From Actinoplanes flavus (GTDB lineage: Bacteria > Actinomycetota > Actinomycetes > Mycobacteriales > Micromonosporaceae), in NCBI RefSeq assembly GCF_017592555.1, contig NZ_JAGFNS010000035.1, positions 1 through 64,000 of the forward strand: a stretch of DNA of 64,000 nucleotides. The letters are read 5' to 3'. Made by a program: the position numbers and the translations under genes. This document shows, one piece after another, positions 8,954 through 16,592 of the stretch (position 1 is its first letter; every line of letters begins with the position of its first letter). The notes beneath the pieces are model-generated. The model saw only the letters and a list, made by a program, of their open reading frames with translations, ran no database searches and was not told the DNA's origin.

Positions 8954-9880
8954 GTGTTCGATCATTTCGTGTGGGAGATCCTGATCTGCCCGGTTCTGGT
9001 GGTGGTGGCGATCCGCTACCTGGCCGACCGGCTGCGCCCCGAGGCCGCCGCGTTCCTGCTGGTCACCTCACTGACCGCGGCCGCGGCCGGCTGCCTGGTG
9101 ACGCTCGGCGCCTTCGCCCTCAAGGCCGTCGCGGAGCTTCCGCTCACCGCGTCCCTGCTGCACCTTTCCGACGCGTACGTCCGTGCCGACACCGACAGCG
9201 AACCCTGGGTGTCCTGGCTCTCCCTGGCGCTGCTGCTGGCCGCGCTCACCGGCGTCGCCCGGGTCTGGCGCACCCACCGCCGGGACACCGCCTACGCCCG
9301 CCGCTACATCGGCCTGCCCACCGTGGACGGTCAGGTCGTGGTCCTCGACGACGACCGCGCCGAGGCGTTCGCGGTCCCCGGCGGCGACGGCCGGATCGTC
9401 GTCACCACCGGCATGCGCGACGCCCTCGACGACGTCCAGTACGCCGCCCTGCTCGCCCACGAACGCGCCCACCTGCGTTCCCGGCACCACCGGCTGGTCC
9501 TGCTCGCCCACCTGTCGGCCGCCGTGCACCCGGTGTTTCGCCTGCTCACCCGGCACATCGACCACCTGGTGGAACGGGCCGCCGACGAGCGGGCCGCCGC
9601 CGAGCTAGGCGACCGCCGCGGGATGGCCCGGGCCATCGCCACGGCCGCCCTGGTCAGCGACAGCACCCATCGCGTCGGCAGTCTCCGGATGGCGCCGCCC
9701 TCACCCGACCTGAGCCGCGCGGGCGCCGTACCCCGTCGTGTCGCCTCGCTGATCACCCCGCGCCGCAACCATCCGCTCCCGGCCCTGGCCGTGCCGGCGG
9801 CGATAGCCGTCTTCTCCCTGGCCTGGACCGTCGAATGCGTCATCGACCTGGGCGAGCTACTGATCGCCGCCCGGCTCTAG
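8954..9880 (+). CDS. M56-family (BlaR1-like) membrane metallopeptidase
   Basis: A 308-residue membrane protein with hydrophobic segments near residues 5-20, 30-55, 80-105 and at the C-terminus (PALAVPAAIAVFSLAWTVE). The zinc motif HERAH is at residues 169-173, with the usual VLLAHERAHLRSRHH context of M56/M48 gluzincins. It lacks a penicillin-binding sensor domain, so it is the short actinobacterial form that pairs with BlaI repressors. The GTG at 8954 follows an AGGGGAG ribosome-binding site. The 3' end overlaps the convergent blaI-like gene by 24 bp. Confidence 0.87.
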   Translation: MFDHFVWEILICPVLVVVAIRYLADRLRPEAAAFLLVTSLTAAAAGCLVTLGAFALKAVAELPLTASLLHLSDAYVRADTDSEPWVSWLSLALLLAALTGVARVWRTHRRDTAYARRYIGLPTVDGQVVVLDDDRAEAFAVPGGDGRIVVTTGMRDALDDVQYAALLAHERAHLRSRHHRLVLLAHLSAAVHPVFRLLTRHIDHLVERAADERAAAELGDRRGMARAIATAALVSDSTHRVGSLRMAPPSPDLSRAGAVPRRVASLITPRRNHPLPALAVPAAIAVFSLAWTVECVIDLGELLIAARL

Positions 9881-10225
9881 CAACCGGCGCAGCAGCTCCT
9901 CGTCCCCCGGCTCCAGACCGGCCACGAACCGGCGCAGCACGGTGGCCCGGTCGGTGCCGGCGCCCAGGGCCGCGCTCATCCGCTCGGCCGCGACCGACGC
10001 CTCGTCGGTGAGCGGCGCGTACCGGAACGACCGCCCGTCGCGGAAACGGGCCGCCCGCCCCTTCTCGTGCATCCGGGTCAGGATCGTCACCACGGTGCTG
10101 TACGACAACGGCGCACCCAGCCGCGCCTGCACCTCCCGCGGCATCAACGGCTCGCTCGCGGCGACCAGGACACGCAGGATCTCGGATTCCAGGGCGCCGG
10201 CGGGGCGGCGTGCATCGGGCGGCAC
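9857..10225 (-). CDS. BlaI/MecI/CopY-family transcriptional repressor
   Basis: A 122-residue protein with the family winged-helix pattern: LESEILRVL, then PLMPREVQARLGAPLSYSTV, then TILTRMHEKGRAARFRDGRSFRYAPL. The C-terminal half, a dimerisation and protease-sensitive region, is present. These repressors are cleaved or released by M56 peptidases. Such pairs are usually codirectional; here they are tail-to-tail with overlapping 3' ends. I see no TACA/TGTA operator just upstream of this gene, so the best operator candidate is at 8858-8872. Confidence 0.9.
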   Translation of the reverse strand: MPPDARRPAGALESEILRVLVAASEPLMPREVQARLGAPLSYSTVVTILTRMHEKGRAARFRDGRSFRYAPLTDEASVAAERMSAALGAGTDRATVLRRFVAGLEPGDEELLRRLLEPGGDQ

Positions 10226-10305
10226 GCACGCAGCCTACTGATCGTTCCGGTTGCGAACCGAGGCTAGAGTGCCGACATCCATGATGATCGTTTCGAGAGG
10301 CTCGC

Positions 10306-10860
10306 ATGCGCGGCGTTCTGATCCCCAGCCTTGTCCTCACGGCCCTGCTGCCGACGGCGTCCTGTGGATCCTCGCCGGACTCCGCCCCACCCCCACCTCC
10401 ACCCGCACCCCCATCGGCGCCGGTCACCTCGTCGCCCGTCCCCGGTGGATCCGCCCCGGCACCGGTGCACAACCCGGCCCTGGCGGGGCTGTTCACGTCG
10501 GCGCAGGCGTGTGAGGTGGCGGACGGCGCCTACAGCACTCTGGACACCGAGCCGCAGCGGCACATCCGCGACGGCGTGGCGGCCGAGCGGCGCGGTGACA
10601 AGGCCGCCGTGGCCCGATCCCTGGAGGCGCTCCGCCCGCTGTTCTACGGCCTCGCGGCGACCTTCTCCGACGCGGCGGCCAAGGTCACCGACCCGGCCCT
10701 GCAGGCTGCCCTGGACGAGCTCGCCGCGGCGGCGGAGAAGGAGACGACGTTCACCACCTTCGCCGAGTTCGACCAGATGCAAGGGCTGACCGCGCCCGCC
10801 GAGGCGGTACTGAAGCTCCAGTGCTCCCGGGCCGGCTACACGCTGAAGAACCTCACCTGA
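10306..10860 (+). CDS. Putative lipoprotein of unknown function
   Basis: A 184-residue exported protein. The N-terminus has Arg, a hydrophobic core (VLIPSLVLTALLP) and TASC as a plausible lipobox (Cys near 20), followed by a Pro/Ser-rich spacer (PPPPPPAPPSAPV) suited to extending from the membrane across a thick wall. The remaining roughly 130 residues are largely helical, with two Cys (SAQACEV, KLQCSRA) that could form a disulfide. No family was recognised. It has its own upstream region after the blaI-like gene and is followed by an AraC regulator on the same strand. Confidence 0.65.
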   Translation: MRGVLIPSLVLTALLPTASCGSSPDSAPPPPPPAPPSAPVTSSPVPGGSAPAPVHNPALAGLFTSAQACEVADGAYSTLDTEPQRHIRDGVAAERRGDKAAVARSLEALRPLFYGLAATFSDAAAKVTDPALQAALDELAAAAEKETTFTTFAEFDQMQGLTAPAEAVLKLQCSRAGYTLKNLT

Positions 10861-10926
10861 GCACTGCCACCGCAACGGCGGCCGGAAAGTGTTGACGGGC
10901 CCCGCCCGGGTCCCGAGACTGCTGCC

Positions 10927-11961
10927 ATGGCGACCGTCCGCGCAGCCGGGATCCGGGGCTTCGCCGGGGTCGTGCGCGGTCTCGGCGCCGACCCGGCGCC
11001 GCTGGTGCGCGCCGCCGGCCTGGACACCGCCGTCCTCGACCACGACGACGTGCCGATCGCCGACTGGCGGCTGGCCGCCCTCCTGCAACACTCGGCCGAG
11101 CGGCTGAACTGCCCCGACCTGGGCCTGCGGATGGCCGCCCGGCACGACCTCGACACCCTCGGGCCGCTCGCCGCCCTGCTGGCCAACTGCCGGACCGGCG
11201 CCGACGCCCTGGCCGCCACCGAACGCTACCTGGCCGTGCACAGCGACGCCCTGTCCGTCGACCGGATCGCCGACCCGGACGGCCGCCCCGGCGTCACCGC
11301 GCTGCGCTACCGGCAGACCCGGGCCGGGATCCGGCCGGTGCAGGCCACCGACGCCGGGATCGGGTTCCTGCACCGGGCGATGCGGCGGCTGTTCGGCGGC
11401 GACTACGGGCTGATCGACGTCCGGCTGGACTACCAGCCGACCGCGGATCCCGGCGCCTACCGGCGGTTCTTCGGGGCGCCGGTCCGGTTCGGAGCCCCCG
11501 AGACACTGCTGCGGGTGCCCGGCGAGCTGCTCACCCGGCCGGTCGCCGGCGCCCGCGAGGACCTGCGCGACCGGGCCGAGTCCTACCTGCGGATCATCCT
11601 GCCCCGGGCGGACGACATGATCGGCCGGATCCGGTCGGTGGTGGGGGAGTCACTGGACTTCGGGCCCGTACCCATCGAGGTCCTGTCGAACCGGCTCGCC
11701 CTGCACCCCCGGACGCTGCAGCGGCGCCTCGCCCAGCTCGGGACCACGTACGCCGGGATCGTCGACGACGTGCGGCGCGACCGGGCCCGGCTCTACCTGA
11801 CCGGGACGCGCCTGCCGTTCCACCACGTCTCCTCCCGGCTCGGGTTCGCCGAACAGGCCACCTTCAGCCGGGCCTGCCACCGCTGGTGGGGCGTGCCACC
11901 ACGCCGGGTCCGCGCACCCGGAAGCCGTATTGTCGGGCTGAGTCAAGTTTCCGGCGGGTGA
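10927..11961 (+). CDS. AraC-family regulator with arabinose-binding-type N-domain
   Basis: A 344-residue regulator. The N-terminal about 200 residues match the ArgR/OruR-like AraC N-domain (GLDTAVLDHDDVPIADWRLAALLQ, then GRPGVTALRYR). The C-terminal domain is a double HTH (VLSNRLALHPRTLQRRLAQLGTTYAGIVDD, then HVSSRLGFAEQATFSRACHRWWGVPPRRVR). It ends 18 bp before a Baeyer-Villiger monooxygenase gene on the same strand, so it probably activates that oxidation operon. Confidence 0.87.
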   Translation: MATVRAAGIRGFAGVVRGLGADPAPLVRAAGLDTAVLDHDDVPIADWRLAALLQHSAERLNCPDLGLRMAARHDLDTLGPLAALLANCRTGADALAATERYLAVHSDALSVDRIADPDGRPGVTALRYRQTRAGIRPVQATDAGIGFLHRAMRRLFGGDYGLIDVRLDYQPTADPGAYRRFFGAPVRFGAPETLLRVPGELLTRPVAGAREDLRDRAESYLRIILPRADDMIGRIRSVVGESLDFGPVPIEVLSNRLALHPRTLQRRLAQLGTTYAGIVDDVRRDRARLYLTGTRLPFHHVSSRLGFAEQATFSRACHRWWGVPPRRVRAPGSRIVGLSQVSGG

Positions 11962-11979
11962 CCGGAGCACGATCACGAC

Positions 11980-13440
11980 ATGACGGACTCGCACGTCGAC
12001 GTGCTCATCATCGGGGCCGGGATCTCCGGGATCGACATGGCCCACCGGATCAGCGAGCGATGCCCGGAGCTGACCTACACCATCGCCGAGGGCCGCGACC
12101 GGCTCGGCGGCACCTGGGATCTGTTCCGCTATCCGGGCGTGCGGTCCGACTCCGACGTCTACACGCTGTCCTTCCCGTTCCGGCCGTGGACCGGTGAGAA
12201 GTCCATCGTCGACGGCGGTGAGCTGCTCACCTACATCGAGGAGACGGCCCGCGCCACCGGCGTCGACAAGCACATCGAGTACGGCACCCGGATCGTCGCC
12301 GCCGACTGGGACAGCGCCACCGCCCGCTGGCGGGTGACGGCCACCCGGGACGGCGAGCGGTTCGCGTACGTGGTGCGGTTCGTGGCCTTCTGCACCGGCT
12401 ACTACGACTACGAGGACCCGTACGACCCCGGCTTCACCGGCGACTTCGCGGGCCGGGTCGTCCACCCGCAGTTCTGGCCCCCGGACCTGGACCACACCGG
12501 CAAGCGGGTCGTCGTCATCGGCTCCGGGGCCACCGCGGTCACCGTCGTCCCGGCGATGGCCCGCGACGCCGCCCACGTCACCATGCTCCAGCGCACGCCC
12601 ACCTACGTACTGGCCCAGCCGAGCGTCGACGTCATCGGCCGGGGCCTCGCCAAGGTGCTCCCGGCCGGCGCCGCCCACCGGATCACCCGCGCCAAGAACA
12701 CCGTCATGCAATGGGCCCTGTTCCAGGCCTGCCGCCGCTACCCGGAGCGGATGCGGGCGCTGCTGCGCAAGGGGGCGGTGGCGCAGGTCGGCTCGGCGGA
12801 CATCGTGGACACGCACTTCCGGCCGCCGTACGACCCGTGGCAGCAGCGGCTGTGCATCGCCCCCGACGGCGACCTCTTCCAGGCGATCCGCTCCGGCGAC
12901 GCGTCGGTGGTCACCGGGCGGATCGACCGGTTCGTGCCGTCGGGTGTCCGCCTGGAGAACGGCGACATCGTGGAGGCCGACATCATCGTCACCGCCACCG
13001 GGCTGCGGCTACGGCTGCTCGGCGGCATCGCGATCAGCGTCGACGGGACGCCGGCCGACCTGTCCCGGTCGCACGCCTACCACGGGACGCTGCTCAGCGG
13101 GCTGCCCAACCTGGCCGTCTGCATCGGCTACATCAACCTGTCCTGGACCGTCCGCGCCGACCTGACCGCCCGGTTCGTGGCCCGGCTGCTGCGCCGGCTG
13201 CTCGACACCGGCGCCGACAGCGTGGTGCCCAGCCCGCCCGCCGACCTGGGGCCGACCGCGCCGTTCATGGACATGCAGTCCGGCTACCTGGCCCGCGCCG
13301 CGCATCTGATGCCCCGGGTGACCAGCCGCTACCCGTGGGCGTTCCGGCAGAACGTGCTGCTGGACTCGTGGGCCACCAACCGGGCCCGGCTCGACGAGGG
13401 GCTGATCTTCGGCCGGGCCCGGCAGGAGGTGGACGCGTGA
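11980..13440 (+). CDS. FAD-dependent Baeyer-Villiger monooxygenase (EthA-like)
   Basis: A 486-residue flavoprotein monooxygenase. The first Rossmann motif GAGISG is near residues 12-17, followed by GTWDLFRYPGVRSDSD, typical of EthA and related enzymes. The Baeyer-Villiger fingerprint FxGxxxHxxxWP is visible as FAGRVVHPQFWP near residues 148-159, and the second nucleotide motif GSGATA near 177. Length matches EthA-type enzymes (about 490). It inserts oxygen next to a ketone using NADPH and O2; substrate unknown. The stop overlaps the next dehydrogenase start by 4 bp, so alcohol-to-ketone-to-ester oxidation is a reasonable inference. Confidence 0.9.
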   Translation: MTDSHVDVLIIGAGISGIDMAHRISERCPELTYTIAEGRDRLGGTWDLFRYPGVRSDSDVYTLSFPFRPWTGEKSIVDGGELLTYIEETARATGVDKHIEYGTRIVAADWDSATARWRVTATRDGERFAYVVRFVAFCTGYYDYEDPYDPGFTGDFAGRVVHPQFWPPDLDHTGKRVVVIGSGATAVTVVPAMARDAAHVTMLQRTPTYVLAQPSVDVIGRGLAKVLPAGAAHRITRAKNTVMQWALFQACRRYPERMRALLRKGAVAQVGSADIVDTHFRPPYDPWQQRLCIAPDGDLFQAIRSGDASVVTGRIDRFVPSGVRLENGDIVEADIIVTATGLRLRLLGGIAISVDGTPADLSRSHAYHGTLLSGLPNLAVCIGYINLSWTVRADLTARFVARLLRRLLDTGADSVVPSPPADLGPTAPFMDMQSGYLARAAHLMPRVTSRYPWAFRQNVLLDSWATNRARLDEGLIFGRARQEVDA

Positions 13441-14591
13441 GAGCCGTGATCCTGCACGACGGGCGGTTGACCGTCGGCGAGGTGCCGCTGCCGGAACCGG
13501 GGCACGGCCAGATCCGCCTCCGGGTCACCCGTACCGGGATCTGTGGTTCTGATCTTCATGTCCGTCTCGACGCCGAGCCCAGTGCCGATGTGGCCGCCGA
13601 GGTCGGCTATCCCGACTTCGTCCGCCGGTCGCACCACGTCGTCATGGGGCACGAGTTCACCGGAACCGTCGACGCGTACGGCCCCGGCTGCCGCCGCCGC
13701 TGGAAACCCGGCCGGGCGGTCGTCTCCCTCCCGCTGATCAGGCACGGCGACGACATCCACATGACCGGCATGTCGGAACACGCGCCCGGCGGCTACGCGG
13801 AACACCTGCTGGTCTCCGAGGCCGCCACCATGCCGGTCCCGGACGGTCTCGACCCCGATCTGGCCGCCCTCACCGAACCGCTCGCCGTCGCCTACCACGC
13901 CGTCCGCCGTGGCGACGTGGCCAAGGACGACACCGCCGTGGTGATCGGGTGCGGGCCGATCGGGCTCGCCGTGATCCTCATGCTCAAGGCCGCCGGCGTC
14001 CGCCGGGTCGTCGCCAGCGACTTCTCCGGGCCGCGCCGCGAACTGGCCCGCACCTGCGGCGCCGACGTCGTCGTCGATCCGGCCGTCCAGTCGCCGTGGG
14101 AGGTTCTCGGCGATGACGAACGCCTGGTCACCAAGGCCACGGCCCTCTACGGGGCGGGCATCGCCGCGATGGACGCCCTCCAGCGGATCCCCGGCGTTCC
14201 GTGGTGGACGGTGATGCGGGCCGGTCAGCGGTTCGGCGCCGGCCCGCGAGGCGCCGCCGTCTTCGAGTGCGTCGGTGTGCCCGGCGTCATCGAGGACATC
14301 GTCACCCATGCGCCGTTCCGTTCCCGCGTCGTCGTGGTCGGGGTCTGCATGCGACCGGACACGTTCCGGCCCACCATGGCCAGCAACAAGGAGGTCGACC
14401 TGCGGTTCTCGTTCTGCTACGACCCGGCCGAGTTCCGTGGCACCCTGCACATGGTCGCCCGCCGCCGCATCGACCCGCGCCCGCTGATCACCGGAGTCGT
14501 CGGCCTGGACGGCGTCGCCGACGCCTTCGACCAGCTCGCCAAAGCCGACAGCCACGCCAAGATCCTGGTCGACCCCCATGCGAAACCCTGA
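13437..14591 (+). CDS. Zinc-dependent medium-chain alcohol dehydrogenase
   Basis: A 384-residue MDR-family dehydrogenase. The catalytic zinc motif is ICGSDLHVRLD followed by GHEFTGTV, then LTEPLAVAYHAV and the Rossmann motif GCGPIGLAVILMLKAAG. The structural-zinc Cys cluster is not obvious, as in butanediol/threonine-dehydrogenase-like members. The GTG at 13437 overlaps the preceding stop (GTGA) and follows an AGGAGG ribosome-binding site, so the two genes are translationally coupled. It probably supplies or consumes the ketone of the neighbouring monooxygenase. The 85 bp before the convergent next gene contain no clear terminator. Confidence 0.88.
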   Translation: MRAVILHDGRLTVGEVPLPEPGHGQIRLRVTRTGICGSDLHVRLDAEPSADVAAEVGYPDFVRRSHHVVMGHEFTGTVDAYGPGCRRRWKPGRAVVSLPLIRHGDDIHMTGMSEHAPGGYAEHLLVSEAATMPVPDGLDPDLAALTEPLAVAYHAVRRGDVAKDDTAVVIGCGPIGLAVILMLKAAGVRRVVASDFSGPRRELARTCGADVVVDPAVQSPWEVLGDDERLVTKATALYGAGIAAMDALQRIPGVPWWTVMRAGQRFGAGPRGAAVFECVGVPGVIEDIVTHAPFRSRVVVVGVCMRPDTFRPTMASNKEVDLRFSFCYDPAEFRGTLHMVARRRIDPRPLITGVVGLDGVADAFDQLAKADSHAKILVDPHAKP

Positions 14592-14676
14592 TCTCGTACG
14601 ACAGAGCCGCGCTCTTCCGCCACGCCGTCCTCTGCCGCGACCGCCGGGCTGAGCTGCCCCATCACGCACACCGCCG

Positions 14677-15282
14677 TCATTCCGCACGGAGGACGGCCAC
14701 GGCCAGCGCCGCGACGGCGAGGGCCGAGGCGAGGCCGATCGTCCATCGCAACAACGAGTGCCGGACGTAGAAGTCCTCGGCTCGCTTCCGGAACCGCACG
14801 TGGGCGGCGATCATCAGCAGCAGGCCCGCTGCCGGGGCGCCCCACCGCGCTCCGGTGACGAAGCCGCTCCCGCCGGGCCCGTCGACGGCTTCGGCGAGCC
14901 CGCTGCCACGCAGCGGCAGGAGATTCCAGGCGGCGATCGCCAGGACCGCGGCCACCGCGCCGATCGTGCGGGCCCACGCTCGTGCGAGCCGGCCGCGGGT
15001 CAGGGCCAGCGCGAGGAGCGAGGACGCGGTGATGACGAAGAGCAGCCATCCGGCCACCGCCATGCCGCGCGGGTTCCCGGCGGTGGCCGATCGGGCCAGG
15101 CCGACGTAGGCATCCGACAACACGGAGAGCGCGACCGGGAAGACGGCGAAATACACGGCGAGGGCCGACGACAGGAGCAGGACGACGCCGAGACACCCGA
15201 GACAGCCGGTGGCCGTGCTGTCCTTCCGCTGAGGATGGACTTCGACGCCACGGACCGGCGCGCCGGGTTCATCGGGGGGCAT
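14677..15282 (-). CDS. Hypothetical multi-pass membrane protein
   Basis: A 201-residue protein with hydrophobic segments near residues 29-50, 83-101, 115-131, 150-165 and 183-198, so about five TM helices, and a hydrophilic N-terminus. The N-terminal TGCLGCLG pair of Cys borders the first helix. No family was recognised. Monocistronic between a convergent dehydrogenase gene and an SRPBCC gene on the same strand. Confidence 0.6.
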   Translation of the reverse strand: MPPDEPGAPVRGVEVHPQRKDSTATGCLGCLGVVLLLSSALAVYFAVFPVALSVLSDAYVGLARSATAGNPRGMAVAGWLLFVITASSLLALALTRGRLARAWARTIGAVAAVLAIAAWNLLPLRGSGLAEAVDGPGGSGFVTGARWGAPAAGLLLMIAAHVRFRKRAEDFYVRHSLLRWTIGLASALAVAALAVAVLRAE

Positions 15283-15327
15283 CGCTCGATCATAAGACGG
15301 GTGTGCCGGCCGGCCGAGGGTCTTCGG

Positions 15328-15687
15328 TCAGGGGGCCAGGCGGGACTCGATCGTCCGGGCCAGGCCGTTCACTGCCTCGCGGACCGTCCGGCGGTAGCCG
15401 ATGAACAGGCGGTTCGCCAGGGGAACCGCCCAGGCGGAGCGCCGGGCGATGTTGTAGACGCGGTAGGTCACCGTCGTCCCGTCCGGGGACGGTTCGGCGC
15501 TGATCTCACCGCGATACCACCAGTGGCCCTGGAAGCCGACGATCCCGGGCCGATGGTCGACGTCCACGTAGGAGCGCGCCTCCTCGCCGCCGAGGAACGC
15601 GTCCAGCACCCAGCCGTCGTCGATGAGCGCCCGCACCCGCTCGACCCGCGCGCTCACCGGCGCCGAGGCCTCGAACAGAAGCCTCAT
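15328..15687 (-). CDS. SRPBCC/START-like small protein
   Basis: A 119-residue protein with the layout of an SRPBCC (Bet v1-like) ligand-binding fold: LLFEASAPVSARVERVRALI at the N-terminus, beta-rich middle (GFQGHWWYRGEISAEPSPDGTTVTYRVYNIA) and a long C-terminal helix (REAVNGLARTIESRL). It follows a PadR regulator on the same strand with a 37-bp gap, so the pair is probably one operon. The ATG at 15687 was chosen; the longer frame overlaps the regulator. Confidence 0.65.
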   Translation of the reverse strand: MRLLFEASAPVSARVERVRALIDDGWVLDAFLGGEEARSYVDVDHRPGIVGFQGHWWYRGEISAEPSPDGTTVTYRVYNIARRSAWAVPLANRLFIGYRRTVREAVNGLARTIESRLAP

Positions 15688-15724
15688 GACGGTCGTACCC
15701 CGGTGTCGTGGTGTGGTGTTCCGG

Positions 15725-16348
15725 TCATGGTGATCCTCTCCGGGACGCATCCGGTCCGCCGTCCTCGGTCAGGAGCGGCGTCACGTCGGCCACGTCGGCC
15801 ATGTCGGCGGGCCAGGTGAGCCGGCCGGTCTCGATGTCCGCGGCGAGCGCCGACACCCAGTCGCGCTCGGCGGTCAGCCTGCTCACCTCGTACTCCGCCT
15901 CGATCAGCAGGACGCGCGGCAGCTCCGGCACGGCGCGGGCGGCGACCAGGCGCTGCTCCAGCCGGGCCCGGCGTTCGCGCAGCAGCCCGGCCACCGTCTC
16001 CGGCGGCAGGCAGCCGGCGAAGCTCAGGGCCGCGGTGAGCAGCGACGAGTCCGGATCCGGCTCGCGCAGCAGCACCCCGATCCACTCCCGCAGCCGGGCC
16101 CGCCCCCGATCGGTGAGCGCGTAGACGGTCCGCTCCGGCCGCCCGGCCGCACGCACCACGTCACTGACCCGGATCTCGCCGCCGCCGACCAGCCGGTTCA
16201 CCGCGTGATAGAGGCTGCGCGGCAACCCGGTGACGAACGTCTTGTGGGTTCTCTCGATCAGGAGATGCATGTCGTACGCGTGCCGCGGTCCGGTCATGAG
16301 CAGGGCGAGCACCGTCAGCGATGCCAGATCCCGATCGGCCTTACGCAC
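15725..16348 (-). CDS. PadR-family transcriptional regulator
   Basis: A 207-residue PadR-type winged-helix repressor. The N-terminal DNA-binding domain reads SLTVLALLMTGPRHAYDMHLLIERTH, then LPRSLYHAVNRLVGGGEIRV, then ERTVYALTDRGRARLREWI. The C-terminal roughly 90 residues form the helical dimerisation domain of the Vir-like subgroup. Such regulators usually repress their own operon in response to phenolics or drugs. Just upstream are two TTGCAG copies (16371-16384) that could be its site. Divergent from the NB-ARC/TPR gene. Confidence 0.88.
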   Translation of the reverse strand: MRKADRDLASLTVLALLMTGPRHAYDMHLLIERTHKTFVTGLPRSLYHAVNRLVGGGEIRVSDVVRAAGRPERTVYALTDRGRARLREWIGVLLREPDPDSSLLTAALSFAGCLPPETVAGLLRERRARLEQRLVAARAVPELPRVLLIEAEYEVSRLTAERDWVSALAADIETGRLTWPADMADVADVTPLLTEDGGPDASRRGSP

Positions 16349-16370
16349 GTCCCCACCCCCCTATAGCAGG

Positions 16371-16384
16371 TTGCAGTATTGCAG
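16371..16384. promoter_or_regulatory. Tandem TTGCAG motif upstream of the padR-like gene
   Basis: Two TTGCAG copies 8 bp apart lie 23 bp before the PadR start, next to a TATAGC stretch that could serve as a minus-strand -10 element. A candidate autoregulatory site only. The rest of the 244-bp divergent intergenic region shows nothing clear. Confidence 0.25.
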
Positions 16385-16592
16385 ATCGCCATAGCGGGAC
16401 GCCACCCGTCGCCCGGCGCAGCGGTAGCGGGCGACCGGTGCGAGAGAGACGTCCACCCCGGACACGCCGGTGACGCTGCGGCCGCGGCGGCCGGGTTGTT
16501 GGCGGGTGACCAGGCATGACATTCTTGGTGGTCTCACAGCTGAACCGGCGTGCCATCTCCACAGCCATGCGACGTGCCTCGGAGCGTGCGGA

